From Dinoroseobacter sp034111085 (GTDB lineage Bacteria; Pseudomonadota; Alphaproteobacteria; Rhodobacterales; Rhodobacteraceae), in assembly GCA_034111085.1 (NCBI GenBank), contig JAWUXZ010000017.1, positions 1 through 64,000 of the forward strand: 64,000 nt of DNA. Direction: 5' to 3'. Each line of letters starts with the position of its first letter. Position 1 is the stretch's first letter. Shown here piece after piece: positions 1-8,614 of this stretch. The notes beneath the pieces were generated by a model. It searched no databases and was not told where the DNA came from. It was given only the letters and a program-made list of their open reading frames with translations. Position numbers and translations under genes: made by a program.

Positions 1-33
1 ATCTGTGGGCAGGGGATGGAACTGGATCGTCAT
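1..33 (-). CDS. 5' end of a leftward gene, cut by the window edge
   Basis: Eleven codons are visible on the minus strand, beginning MTIQFHPLPTD, and they run off the left edge without a stop. The ATG at 33 is preceded by GGAG at a 7-base spacing, which is what makes the start credible. The product cannot be identified from 11 residues. The promoter-like element at 201-229 points toward this start. Confidence 0.45.
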   Translation of the reverse strand, partial: MTIQFHPLPTD

Positions 34-200
34 GAGGATACTCCGCAAATAAGGGCTCACCCCTTCATGCGCGACACAGTGCAAAAAACGCGACCCGATC
101 CTTGCGCAATCGCGCTGAACATCTTTGCTTTTCTAAATATCCTAAATCTGGCGCATGCCCCAAGCGACACCGCTACAAATTGGGTCAGCAATGCTGTCCT

Positions 201-229
201 ATTGTTTCGCATGCGAAACAAAGCGTCAA
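201..229 (-). promoter_or_regulatory. Promoter-like sequence overlapped by a perfect 20-base palindrome
   Basis: Read on the minus strand there is TTGACG (229-224), a 17-base spacer and AACAAT (206-201), facing the partial gene at 33. A perfect palindrome, TTGTTTCGCA/TGCGAAACAA (202-221), covers the -10 and most of the spacer, as expected for a repressor operator. It also fits a TGT-N12-ACA pattern, but no regulator is encoded nearby. Promoter strength and regulator identity are inferred. Confidence 0.45.
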
Positions 230-257
230 CAGTGCTGACCTATAAGTTATTGATTTG

Positions 258-626
258 TTAACTCTTTTCGAGCATCCGCCCCAGCGGCCGGCCGCCCAAA
301 ATATGCACATGCATATGCGGTACGTCTTGCACGCCGTGCTCTGCGGCATTCGAAATCAGTCGCCATCCATCCGTTGTAACCCCCAGCTTTTCGCAGCACG
401 CGGCAATCGTGCGGGTGAAGTCGATAATCTCGGCGTCCGAGGCCTCGGCGGCGAAGTGATCATAGGTCACGTAAGCCCCCTTCGGGATCACCAGCACATG
501 GATCGGCGCTTGCGGGAAGATGTCTTGGAACGCCAGGGTGTGCCCAGTTTCCAACACGGTCGCGTTCGGAAACTCGCCGCGCAGGATCTTGGCGAAGATA
601 TTTTCGGGGTCGTAAGTATAGCCCAT
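258..626 (-). CDS. HIT (histidine triad) family protein
   Basis: The 122-residue protein has the size of a bacterial HINT-type HIT hydrolase. The catalytic triad motif is visible near the C-terminus as H104-M-H106-V-H108 followed by ILGG. The N-terminus (ENIFAKILRGEFP) is also typical of the family. HIT proteins of this branch hydrolyse purine nucleoside phosphoramidates or related adenylates in the cytosol. It lies 12 bases downstream of the glycosyltransferase gene on the same strand, so the two may be co-transcribed, though no functional link is evident. The family call is firm; the physiological substrate is unknown. Confidence 0.93.
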   Translation of the reverse strand: MGYTYDPENIFAKILRGEFPNATVLETGHTLAFQDIFPQAPIHVLVIPKGAYVTYDHFAAEASDAEIIDFTRTIAACCEKLGVTTDGWRLISNAAEHGVQDVPHMHVHILGGRPLGRMLEKS

Positions 627-638
627 GATGTGCGGTCC

Positions 639-2216
639 TTAGTCTTTGAACAAATTGGGGTCGCTGGCGATGCTGTAGGCTTGGTCCCATGGGATGCGGA
701 AAAACTCGACCAACACGCCTGCGTTGTGGTCGGGCGTTTCGGCCTCGTCGATGCGCAGGATCTCGGAAAATCCCGCCTCGCGCATCCGGTCTTGGTCGAG
801 TGCGACCTCTTGGTGCAACGTCGGCAGCAACCGTGCGATCGTGTCAGCAGAGGGTGCCTGGCCAGCCAAACCAATGCGCTTTGCATGCCCCAGAAGGAAG
901 TCATCTGAGAAGTTGCAATTGATCTCCAGCATCCGCGTGCGCACCTTGTCAGAGAAAAAGTCACGCATCAGTTCAAGCGCCGAGGGGTCCAGACAAATCG
1001 CCAGCCTGTCGGTGCCGTGATAATCGTAAAGCATCCGCAAAAGGGCTCGTCTGTGGCGCATCCGCTTATCAACCGAGCGCTCGATACCGCCCAGATCAGG
1101 CAGATCGGCGTCTTGTTCGTTAAACAGATACGCAACCCCCGCCAGATCAAACGTGGCGCGTGACATGCTCAGAAGCCGCTTGGCGACATGCCATTTCCTA
1201 CAGGTGAAGATCAACAGCTCACGGTCGCGCCCGATACTCGATTCCGTCTCCCAGAAGCGCGGGGCAAAGCGCCGTCCGATCCGACCGCGTTGGGTCAGGA
1301 AGCTGTGAAGTTTGCGCCCCTCGTTCGAGACCTCGAAATCAGTGCGCCCTGAGGACCACAGCATGCCAAGGCGCTCTTTCAAATCCGCCGCCTCTGGGCT
1401 GATCTTGCGTGCAAACAGAAAATCTTGGCTCAGAAGCAGTTCGTAATGGTCGTTATAGAAGGTCGCGGGCATCCCGTAATCGGTGAACGTCAGAAACGTC
1501 TGGGTGCGACTGTCGATCTCGGTGTCAGCCACCAAATGTCGCACGATGGTCTGAAAGAACGTCTCGTCCGGGATCCAGGTCGTGCGGAAAAAGCGCGTGA
1601 TATCAGGGCGTTCGGCAATGAAAGCCAGCAGCGTCTCGACAGTGCTACGGCGCAAACACCACCACTGGCTGCCGATCATCATGCGCAAATCGGCGGGCGG
1701 CTGACGTGTCAGCCCGAGGCGCTTCTGCGCGCTCCATACCGCATAAAACCGGCGCGGCTGGGTGCGCTCGTTAAACCAGTGCCGGTAGATCAGCCGGTCT
1801 TCCTGCATCCCCGTCTTGATCCAGCCGGAGGTATAGTAATCCACGCTCTCGATATAATCGGTCTTGGAGGGCTCCAGCGTCTTATGGGCAAAGGCCGCCG
1901 ACTTGACCGGCATACAATCGCCTGACAGCATGTAGAAATGCGTGGCGTCTGCAAAGGCGACCTCAGCGGCTTTGAGGGCGATCAACGTCGCTTCAACGAG
2001 GCTCCACTCCCCCCAACCGCAGGCCACCCGGCGCGGCGCAAGGATCACGTTCGGCAGTTCCGCAACGCCCGCCTCGATTAACGCATAAGCCGCATTGGGC
2101 GCTCGCGCATCGAAGTGGATCGCCATGGCGTCGCCTTGGGCCGTCAGACGCGCAGCTTGGGCGATGACCGCCTCGGGGTCTTTGTGACACAGAAGAATAA
2201 AAGCGATGCGGGTCAT
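639..2216 (-). CDS. Core-2/I-branching type beta-1,6-N-acetylglucosaminyltransferase family protein
   Basis: The start at 2216 gives a 525-residue protein beginning MTRIAFILLCHKDPEAV, the usual N-terminus of the bacterial GT14-like branching transferase family; 46 further open codons upstream look non-coding. The N-terminal half carries the glycosyltransferase fold (FYMLSGDCMPV is the conserved acceptor/donor region). The C-terminal ~200 residues are an additional domain often found fused in Rhodobacterales, whose function I do not know. The gene is divergent from the sulfotransferase at 2327 with a ~110-base gap, which suggests joint work on a surface glycan. No signal peptide is seen, so it is probably cytosolic. 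The substrate is unproven. Confidence 0.82.
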   Translation of the reverse strand: MTRIAFILLCHKDPEAVIAQAARLTAQGDAMAIHFDARAPNAAYALIEAGVAELPNVILAPRRVACGWGEWSLVEATLIALKAAEVAFADATHFYMLSGDCMPVKSAAFAHKTLEPSKTDYIESVDYYTSGWIKTGMQEDRLIYRHWFNERTQPRRFYAVWSAQKRLGLTRQPPADLRMMIGSQWWCLRRSTVETLLAFIAERPDITRFFRTTWIPDETFFQTIVRHLVADTEIDSRTQTFLTFTDYGMPATFYNDHYELLLSQDFLFARKISPEAADLKERLGMLWSSGRTDFEVSNEGRKLHSFLTQRGRIGRRFAPRFWETESSIGRDRELLIFTCRKWHVAKRLLSMSRATFDLAGVAYLFNEQDADLPDLGGIERSVDKRMRHRRALLRMLYDYHGTDRLAICLDPSALELMRDFFSDKVRTRMLEINCNFSDDFLLGHAKRIGLAGQAPSADTIARLLPTLHQEVALDQDRMREAGFSEILRIDEAETPDHNAGVLVEFFRIPWDQAYSIASDPNLFKD

Positions 2217-2326
2217 GGATTTGCCGTCGTTACAAAAGCCCAAACTTGGCTTCTTGTTGCATACAGGCTTAAAAGAATGGTTCAAGCGTTGCACACAGAA
2301 TGCGGGAACTTTGAGGAGGTCAGACC

Positions 2327-3157
2327 ATGGGATTTGCCGGAACTTGGATGACAACGAGCGAGAGCGTGGTCTACCGCGTGGTGCCCAAATGCGCGTGCTC
2401 GAGCATCGGGCAGATCATGTATTACGTAGACAATGGCCACTACTATGACGGCGACATCCATGATGCCAAAGACGGGATGCACAAATGGGCGATGGAAGAC
2501 AGCCAGCCGCTGATCACGTCCAATATTAAAGCCCACAAGTCGTATGCGTTCACATGCGTGCGCAATCCCTACACTCGGATCCTGTCGGCCTTCTTCGACA
2601 AGATCGCAGGCATTCAACGCAACGGCAAACGCTACCGGGGCAATCTGGTCCCGCAACTGTCGCAGACCTACGGCATCGATGTGGGCAGCCCCGAGGATGG
2701 GTTCGACTTCGACCAAATCGCCAATTTCCGGCGGTTTCTGCTGTTCGCGCGCGACACCATCAAGTTTCGCAGACCCATGGACCCCGACATCCATTGGTCG
2801 CCTGTGGCAGGCCATGTCAGCACCTTGATCCGCGGCGGCGGCACTTATGACCACATCATCTTTACCGAGGCGTTCAATGACGGGATGCGGGTGGTGCTCG
2901 AAAATATTGAGATGCAACATCCGATCACCGTCGAAGAGGTGCCCCGCTTCAATGAGAGCGAAGGTCACGGCCCCAAACGCGCCCATCCGGTCGAGGATTA
3001 TTTTGACGATCTGTCCATGCACCTGATGTGGGAGATTTATAACAAGGACTTCCGCCTGTTTCAGTATGACTTCAACAATCCTGCCAACAAGCTGCCCTTG
3101 GGCGCGGTTGATCTCGAAGAGGTGCATCTGAAACTTGGGCCGAACGCACCGAATTAG
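2327..3157 (+). CDS. Sulfotransferase family 2 protein (PAPS-dependent, carbohydrate type)
   Basis: The 276-residue protein shows both PAPS-binding elements of carbohydrate sulfotransferases: the 5'-phosphosulfate loop VPKCACSSIG (residues 19-28) and the 3'-phosphate motif CVRNPYTRILS (77-87). A strong Shine-Dalgarno (GAGGAGG) lies just before the ATG. By family it would transfer sulfate from PAPS to a hydroxyl of a glycan. The divergent neighbour is a branching glycosyltransferase and the next gene is an uncharacterised protein, a context consistent with making a sulfated exo- or lipopolysaccharide. No membrane anchor is visible. The acceptor is not known. Confidence 0.87.
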   Translation: MGFAGTWMTTSESVVYRVVPKCACSSIGQIMYYVDNGHYYDGDIHDAKDGMHKWAMEDSQPLITSNIKAHKSYAFTCVRNPYTRILSAFFDKIAGIQRNGKRYRGNLVPQLSQTYGIDVGSPEDGFDFDQIANFRRFLLFARDTIKFRRPMDPDIHWSPVAGHVSTLIRGGGTYDHIIFTEAFNDGMRVVLENIEMQHPITVEEVPRFNESEGHGPKRAHPVEDYFDDLSMHLMWEIYNKDFRLFQYDFNNPANKLPLGAVDLEEVHLKLGPNAPN

Positions 3158-3220
3158 AGTGACTTTCGGCGTGCGCGCGCCATCTTGAGACCTCCGCACC
3201 AACGCCCGAGTACCTGCCCC

Positions 3221-3919
3221 ATGACAACCGTTCTTCTTTTGGGCAGTGGCCCCAATGCCACCGTCTGCAAAGACTGGCCCCGCGCCCCGTTTGACCGGAT
3301 CGTGGTGATTAACAATGCGTGGCGGGTGCGGCCCGATTGGGACGATCTGATCTATCCCGAAGATTTCCCGATGGAAAAGACGCCTGAGGCTTTGGGCGAC
3401 GGCCAACAACGGGTGGAAGCGGATGCCTTTGTGCCCGCCCAGAACGCATATGGTGGCTTCATCTGGGGTGGCGGGACGATGGCGTTTACCGCCGGATACT
3501 GGGCGCTTCATGCGCTGCGCCCCAAGGTCATCGCCTATCTGGGTTGCGACATGGTTTACGCGCCAACAGGCGACACGCATTTTTATGGCACCGGCACCCC
3601 CGACCCTTTGCGCAAGGACGTCACGCTGCGCTCGCTTGAGGGGAAATCCGCACGGCTGATGGCACTGGCGGCCCGGCAGGGCTGTGCGTTGGTTAACCTG
3701 TCGGTGAATGAAAGCCGCTTGGTGTTTCCGAGGGCCTTGCCGGACGTCGTGGCAAGTGTCGCGCCGAAAGTGTTTGAGCAAGGCTCCGTCGATGCAGTGC
3801 TGGCTGCGGAAAACGCGCTCGACTACGACGTGCCGTCGGGGCGCTATTGGGAGCAGGAAGATCACTTCGATCCGGCCCAAATCGACCGGATCGACGCGAT
3901 GTGGCGCGCACTGGTCTAG
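3221..3919 (+). CDS. Uncharacterised protein with a GSGP nucleotide-binding-like N-terminus
   Basis: From the ATG at 3221 the product is 232 residues; the 12 codons upstream in frame look spurious. The N-terminus VLLLGSGPNAT and the later YLGCDMVY motif resemble those of bacterial sugar-processing proteins of the DUF115/sialyltransferase-like type, but the match is too weak to assign a reaction. The gene follows the sulfotransferase on the same strand after a 63-base gap, and its end overlaps the convergent MDR gene by 4 bases. A role in surface glycan assembly is plausible from context only. Confidence 0.72.
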   Translation: MTTVLLLGSGPNATVCKDWPRAPFDRIVVINNAWRVRPDWDDLIYPEDFPMEKTPEALGDGQQRVEADAFVPAQNAYGGFIWGGGTMAFTAGYWALHALRPKVIAYLGCDMVYAPTGDTHFYGTGTPDPLRKDVTLRSLEGKSARLMALAARQGCALVNLSVNESRLVFPRALPDVVASVAPKVFEQGSVDAVLAAENALDYDVPSGRYWEQEDHFDPAQIDRIDAMWRALV

Positions 3920-4911
3920 GCTGCGATCTGTCGTTTCTCGCCGGCCTGCATCACCAAGGCGATAACGCCGCTGCGGTGGCGCGTCTCCACCGCGCGGTGG
4001 GCCTCGACGATGTCTGAGAATGCAAACGCCTGCTCGATCACCGGGCTGATTTTGCCTTGCTCAGCCATATTTGCCAGCAGATCCAGCTGTGCATCATCGG
4101 GGGCTGACACACCAAACCGGATGGCATGGCCGTGTGCACGCCACGGCGCCATCATCTGACGCAACTCACGCCAGCCGCCCTCAATGGTCAGGTAGCGCCC
4201 ACCTTTGGTGAGAATTTTTCGGGCCTTAGCGAAGTCCAGCAAGCCAATGGTATCGAATACCGCGTCATAGGCCCGGCCTTGGGTGTTGATGTCGGTGTCC
4301 TCATAGCCGAGCACCACATCCGCCCCGAGATCTTCAAGAAACGCTGCATTGCGCGCCGACGACAGTGCGGTGACATGCGCGCCGAGTGCTTTGGCGACCT
4401 GCACCCCCAGATGGCCGACGCCCCCTGAGGCACCGGTGATCAGCACGCGCTCACCCGGTTGAACTTTGCCGAGCGTCTCTAGGAAATACTGCGCGGTTGC
4501 GGCCCCGAATGGTAGAGTTGCACCTTGGGCATGGCTGATCTGGGCGGGCTTGAGGGCGACCGCACTGGTCTCAGTCACGGTGATAAACTCCGCATGACCG
4601 CGCGCATTGGCACTCCCGAACACCGCATCGCCGACCACGAACCGGGTCACATCAGCCCCGATTTGCGTGATGATCCCCGAGAAGGTCACGCCGGGCACTG
4701 CATTGCGCGGCCGAAACAGGCCAGACACCAGCCGCCCGACCAGCTTGAGGCCCTTGGGGAATGCCGCCGCCCGCAAACGCCAATCGCCGGTGGTGACGGT
4801 AGAGGCATGGATTTGGACGAGGATTTCGCCCGCCTTGGGGACCGGCTTTGGATGCTCGACAATGCGGATCACGTTGGCGGGGCCGTAGGTGGGAACGATT
4901 GCAGCTTTCAT
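3916..4911 (-). CDS. Medium-chain NAD(P)-dependent alcohol dehydrogenase, quinone-reductase type
   Basis: The 331-residue protein is a zinc-free MDR enzyme. The N-terminal GroES-like domain starts MKAAIVPTYG, and the Rossmann loop is G160-A-S-G-G-V-G166. The paired cysteines of the structural zinc site are absent, as expected for quinone oxidoreductase-like members. It would reduce quinones or activated alkenes with NADPH in the cytosol. It is divergent from a LysR gene, which probably controls it. The substrate is unassigned. Confidence 0.9.
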   Translation of the reverse strand: MKAAIVPTYGPANVIRIVEHPKPVPKAGEILVQIHASTVTTGDWRLRAAAFPKGLKLVGRLVSGLFRPRNAVPGVTFSGIITQIGADVTRFVVGDAVFGSANARGHAEFITVTETSAVALKPAQISHAQGATLPFGAATAQYFLETLGKVQPGERVLITGASGGVGHLGVQVAKALGAHVTALSSARNAAFLEDLGADVVLGYEDTDINTQGRAYDAVFDTIGLLDFAKARKILTKGGRYLTIEGGWRELRQMMAPWRAHGHAIRFGVSAPDDAQLDLLANMAEQGKISPVIEQAFAFSDIVEAHRAVETRHRSGVIALVMQAGEKRQIAA

Positions 4912-5023
4912 AACTCTTCTCCGGTGAGTGTGATGTCTGCAGCTGCTCTATACCCACAAAATACTTTAGTGAATTGACCAATATCGCAGTTTTGATATGC
5001 GTATGTGTATGAATTGGGACACC

Positions 5024-5878
5024 ATGCGCTTTGACTGGACCAAGGCCCGCGCTTTTCTGGCGACGGTTGAGGAAGGATCGCTGTCAGCTGCCGCGCGCGC
5101 GCTTGGCGTCGCCCAGCCAACATTGGGCCGTCAGGTCGAGGCATTGGAACGCGAGCTGGATACCGTGCTGTTTGAGCGGATTGGCAAGCGTCTTGTGCTG
5201 ACCCCCTCGGGCCTCGATCTACTAGAGCATGTGCGCAGCATGGCCGAGGCCGCACAACGGGTCAGCTTAACCGCGTCGGGTCAAAGCCAAACCCTCGACG
5301 GACCGATACGCATCAGCGCCGGCGAGGCGATTTGCGCGCATGTGTTGCCGAGGGTTCTTGAGCGATTGCGCAGCGCCCATCCCGGCATCGAGATTACGCT
5401 GATCGCCACCGGACAGCAAAGCGATTTGCAAATGCGCGAGGCCGATATTGCCATTCGCAACGTCGCCCCGACCCAGAACGATCTAATCGCAAAGCGCACG
5501 CCAGATCGGCCAGCGGGGCTTTATGCGGCGCAAGGGTATCTGGACGGGATCGGTGGGGATTTGGCCCGCGCGGACTTCATTGGCTTTGACACCAGCGCCG
5601 CGATGGCAGCCGCCCTAACAGAACGCGGATTCCCGATTGCCCAAGCGCAGTTCCGCATCCTGTCGGAGGCGCATCTGGTGCAATGGGCGTTGGTCAAAGC
5701 GGGCCTCGGCGTCGGGCTGATGATGTGCGAGATCGGCGACGCAGACCCACAGACCGTCCGCGTCGCACCTGAATTCACCGTGCCCGTGCCGATGTGGCTG
5801 CTCGCGCACCGAGAGGTCAAAACCAGCCGCCGGGTGCGCGTTGTCTACGACCTGCTGGCCGAGGCTTTAAGCGGTTAG
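5024..5878 (+). CDS. LysR family transcriptional regulator
   Basis: The N-terminal winged helix-turn-helix is clear (ARAFLATVEEGSLSAAARAL, then QPTLGRQVEALE), followed by a LysR effector-binding domain, about 284 residues in all. Four in-frame ATGs occur at 4997, 5003, 5009 and 5024; I chose 5024 because it begins directly at the conserved helix and has a GGGA upstream, but 5009 is possible. An inverted repeat ATATC-N8-GATAT lies at 4981-4998 in the gap shared with the divergent MDR gene. The arrangement suggests it regulates that gene and itself. The inducer is unknown. Confidence 0.9.
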   Translation: MRFDWTKARAFLATVEEGSLSAAARALGVAQPTLGRQVEALERELDTVLFERIGKRLVLTPSGLDLLEHVRSMAEAAQRVSLTASGQSQTLDGPIRISAGEAICAHVLPRVLERLRSAHPGIEITLIATGQQSDLQMREADIAIRNVAPTQNDLIAKRTPDRPAGLYAAQGYLDGIGGDLARADFIGFDTSAAMAAALTERGFPIAQAQFRILSEAHLVQWALVKAGLGVGLMMCEIGDADPQTVRVAPEFTVPVPMWLLAHREVKTSRRVRVVYDLLAEALSG

Positions 5879-6870
5879 CCCAAGCCTTGTTCTTTAAACA
5901 GCGCAGTCAAATCCGCCTCGGGACGCGGCCCAATATGCTGGATAACCGAGCCTGCCGCGACATTGGCCATACGCCCTGCGGTTTGCAGATCGGCCCCATG
6001 GGTAATGCCCCACAGAAACGCGCCCGCGAACGCATCACCGGCACCTGTTGCGTCTACGATTTGGACTGGATCGGCCGGCACATGCCAGCTTTGGCCGCCT
6101 GCATGAATGTAGCAACCGTTCTCGCTATCGGTGCAGGCGAAAATCTCGACCTCGGCGGCAAGGGCTGCGCGCGACGCCTCGAAATCATCGCTTTGCTCCA
6201 TCTCCATCGCCTCAGCGCGGTTACAGAACAGCAAATCCACACCGTTGCGGATCATCGCGCGGAATGCGTCGCGGTGGCGCGAGATGCAGAACGGATCGCT
6301 TAGGGTCAGCGACACCTTTCCGCCTGCCGCACGCGTTGCCTCGATCGCCTTGGCGAAAGCGGCGTGGCTTTCGGGGCCGTCAAAGCGGTAGCCCTCAAGG
6401 TAGATCCATTCGGCGTCGGCCATCTGCGAGGGCACGATATCGTCAGGCGTCAGAAATTCCGTCACGCCCAGATAGGTGTTCATCGACCGCTCGCCATCAG
6501 GTGTGACCAATACGATGCAGCGCCCGGTCTCGTCCTCAGCCGTCTTCGGGGCCAGCTTTGTCTCATACACAGCCCCTTGGGCGCGCATGTCATGGGCAAA
6601 AATGCCCCCCAATTGGTCGTCCTTGACCTTGCCCACATAGGCCGTCGCGCCGCCCAGAGCTGCGATCACCGCAATCGTATTGGCCGCCGAGCCGCCCGAG
6701 ACTTCCTGGGCCGGGCCGATCCGGCTGTAGAGGTCCACCGCACGTGGCATGTCGATCAGTTGCATGATGCCCTTGTCGATCCCGGCCTCGGCGAGAAACG
6801 CGTCATCACAACGCGCCAGAATATCCACCATGGCATTGCCGATACCGACGACGTTGAAAGCTTTGTTCAT
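5875..6870 (-). CDS. Adenosine kinase, PfkB/ribokinase family
   Basis: The 331-residue protein has both PfkB signatures: the N-terminal GGSAANTI region and the C-terminal DATGAGDAF with catalytic D279. The N-terminus (FNVVGIGNAMVDILA) is the pattern usually annotated as adenosine kinase in alphaproteobacteria. It would phosphorylate adenosine (or a related nucleoside/sugar) with ATP in the cytosol as a salvage step. It overlaps the upstream nth gene by 4 bases and so is probably translationally coupled to it. The exact substrate within the PfkB family is less certain than the family. Confidence 0.88.
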   Translation of the reverse strand: MNKAFNVVGIGNAMVDILARCDDAFLAEAGIDKGIMQLIDMPRAVDLYSRIGPAQEVSGGSAANTIAVIAALGGATAYVGKVKDDQLGGIFAHDMRAQGAVYETKLAPKTAEDETGRCIVLVTPDGERSMNTYLGVTEFLTPDDIVPSQMADAEWIYLEGYRFDGPESHAAFAKAIEATRAAGGKVSLTLSDPFCISRHRDAFRAMIRNGVDLLFCNRAEAMEMEQSDDFEASRAALAAEVEIFACTDSENGCYIHAGGQSWHVPADPVQIVDATGAGDAFAGAFLWGITHGADLQTAGRMANVAAGSVIQHIGPRPEADLTALFKEQGLG

Positions 6871-7511
6871 AGGGTTTTTTCCTCAAAGGGGCAAAGATCG
6901 CGGATCAGGCAAGCACCGCATTTGGGCTTACGTGCTACGCAGATATAGCGGCCATGCAGTATCAGCCAGTGATGTGCATGGTGTTGAAATTCGACCGGGA
7001 TATGGTCCTCAATCGCGCGCTCAACGACATCCACATCCTTACCGGGGCAAATTCCGGTGCGGTTGCCGATGCGAAAGATATGCGTGTCGACGGCTTGGGC
7101 GGGGTGCTTGAACCACATGTTCAGCACGACATTGGCGGTCTTGCGGCCCACGCCGGGCAGGCTGACGAGGGCGGCGCGCGACGAGGGCACCTGGCTGTCG
7201 AACTCGTCGACGAGCTTTTGGCTGAGCTTGATGACGTTCTTGGCCTTGTTGCGAAACAGACCGATGGTTTTGATATGGGCGATGACGCCGTCTTCGCCGA
7301 GCGCCAGCATTTTCTCGGGCGTATCGGCCACCGCGAACAGGCCGCGCGTGGCTTTGTTGACGCCGATGTCTGTGGCTTGCGCGGACAAGGCGACAGCGAC
7401 GACGAGCGTGAACGCGTTGGTATGATCCAACTCGCCCTCAGGCTCGGCCTCGGAGGTCTGAAAGCGAGTGAAAATCTCGCGGATCACCGGATAGGGAAGT
7501 TGTTTTGCCAT
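6867..7511 (-). CDS. nth: Endonuclease III, base-excision DNA glycosylase/AP lyase
   Basis: The start at 7511 (MAKQLPYPVIREIF) gives 214 residues, the usual Nth length; the 61 codons upstream are probably not coding. The helix-hairpin-helix LPGVGRKTANVV with its catalytic Lys and the catalytic Asp in VDTHIFRI are present. The iron-sulfur loop is complete: C191-x6-C198-x2-C201-x5-C207. The enzyme removes oxidised pyrimidines and cleaves the abasic site. Co-transcription with the adenosine kinase gene is likely. Confidence 0.96.
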   Translation of the reverse strand: MAKQLPYPVIREIFTRFQTSEAEPEGELDHTNAFTLVVAVALSAQATDIGVNKATRGLFAVADTPEKMLALGEDGVIAHIKTIGLFRNKAKNVIKLSQKLVDEFDSQVPSSRAALVSLPGVGRKTANVVLNMWFKHPAQAVDTHIFRIGNRTGICPGKDVDVVERAIEDHIPVEFQHHAHHWLILHGRYICVARKPKCGACLIRDLCPFEEKTL

Positions 7512-7622
7512 GACCTGCGCGGTATGGCGTTTGCGCGTCGCGGCGTCTAGTGCACGGGTCGGCTTGCCGCAGTTCTGCCGGATCTGATCGTTACTATTTA
7601 AGAAACAATCTACGGTAATGTG

Positions 7623-8570
7623 ATGAAACTGTTCGCATATAAAGACCCAATCTGGACCTTGATCGGTACGATCTACCAGTTCGATGCCGCGCATTTTTCG
7701 TCAGAGAACGCGGTGGAGCTGACCGTCACAGACGATGACGACACGCTGGATGGCTTTGGCGCGGGTGACACGACGCAACTGATGGAAGTCCGAAACGAGG
7801 CTGGCGAGCTGATTACCAGCGGCGCAGGTGCTCCGTTTTTTCGTTACACGATGCAGACCGAGGCGGGCGATGAGTTCATTCTCGAGCAGATCCTTGTTGG
7901 TTCTGAATTTGTTTATATCATCCCAGATATCCCGACCGACGGCATTTCGTTCGTCATTACCAAGCAGGAATTTGTCCACGGCACCCTGGTGCCCGGCCTG
8001 ATCTACGCCGACCTGCCCAAATATCCCTGCTTTGCCCCCGGCAGCATGATCGACACGCCCGGCGGTCCCTGCCGCGTCGAGGACTTGCGCGCAGGCGATC
8101 TGGTTGTGACCTATGACGCAGGGCCGCAACCGCTGATCTGGACCGGCGGCGCGGAGGTGGCTTGGAACGCGGTCAGCCCGCACCGACCCGTGGTTTTGGA
8201 AGCACCTCATGCACCGCTGACATTATCGGCACAGCACCGGGTTTTGGTCTCGGGGCTGGAGGTCGCCTTGTATTTCGGGCTGGATGAGGCGTTCGCGCCT
8301 GCTGCCGGATTGGCAAGGGGCGCGCAGGGCTCAGGCGTTCAACGCTGGCATCATATCTTATGCGCTGACCACCAGATCGTGTGCGCCAACGGTTTGTGGG
8401 TCGAGACGTTGCTGACAACACCCGCCTCGCTGTCATGGTTGCCCGCGTCGGACCGCGCCCGGATCGAGGCCATAGCCCCCGGCCCGATGCAACCCGCGCG
8501 CGCGTGCTTGTCCAAATCAGAGGCGCAAGTGCTGAGCAGATGCGCAGGAACCGGGTCGCGCGCGGCCTAG
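7623..8570 (+). CDS. Hint (hedgehog/intein-type) domain protein
   Basis: The ATG at 7623 is chosen over the GTG at 7620; the product is about 315 residues. The N-terminal ~135 residues are acidic and beta-rich without a recognised fold. The Hint domain then begins at CFAPGSMIDTPGGPCRVEDL, with the later TLSAQHRVLVSG block that carries the conserved His. This Hint_2 type is common and often duplicated in Rhodobacterales. By family the domain can self-cleave or splice, but the function of these proteins is not established. No C-extein remains after the domain except a short arginine/alanine tail. Confidence 0.85.
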   Translation: MKLFAYKDPIWTLIGTIYQFDAAHFSSENAVELTVTDDDDTLDGFGAGDTTQLMEVRNEAGELITSGAGAPFFRYTMQTEAGDEFILEQILVGSEFVYIIPDIPTDGISFVITKQEFVHGTLVPGLIYADLPKYPCFAPGSMIDTPGGPCRVEDLRAGDLVVTYDAGPQPLIWTGGAEVAWNAVSPHRPVVLEAPHAPLTLSAQHRVLVSGLEVALYFGLDEAFAPAAGLARGAQGSGVQRWHHILCADHQIVCANGLWVETLLTTPASLSWLPASDRARIEAIAPGPMQPARACLSKSEAQVLSRCAGTGSRAA

Positions 8571-8614
8571 GCACCGGGCTAGGGTGGCCTCAACTGCGAC
8601 GCGAGGCACATCCT

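Noticed and set aside
16..261. 81-codon frame on the plus strand at the left edge
   Set aside because: It has no ribosome-binding site or family resemblance and runs through the palindrome and promoter-like sequence at 201-229.
2282..3880. Open frame of 532 codons on the minus strand
   Set aside because: It lies antisense to the sulfotransferase and the following gene, which have clear family motifs; its translation resembles no protein and arises from high GC at third positions.
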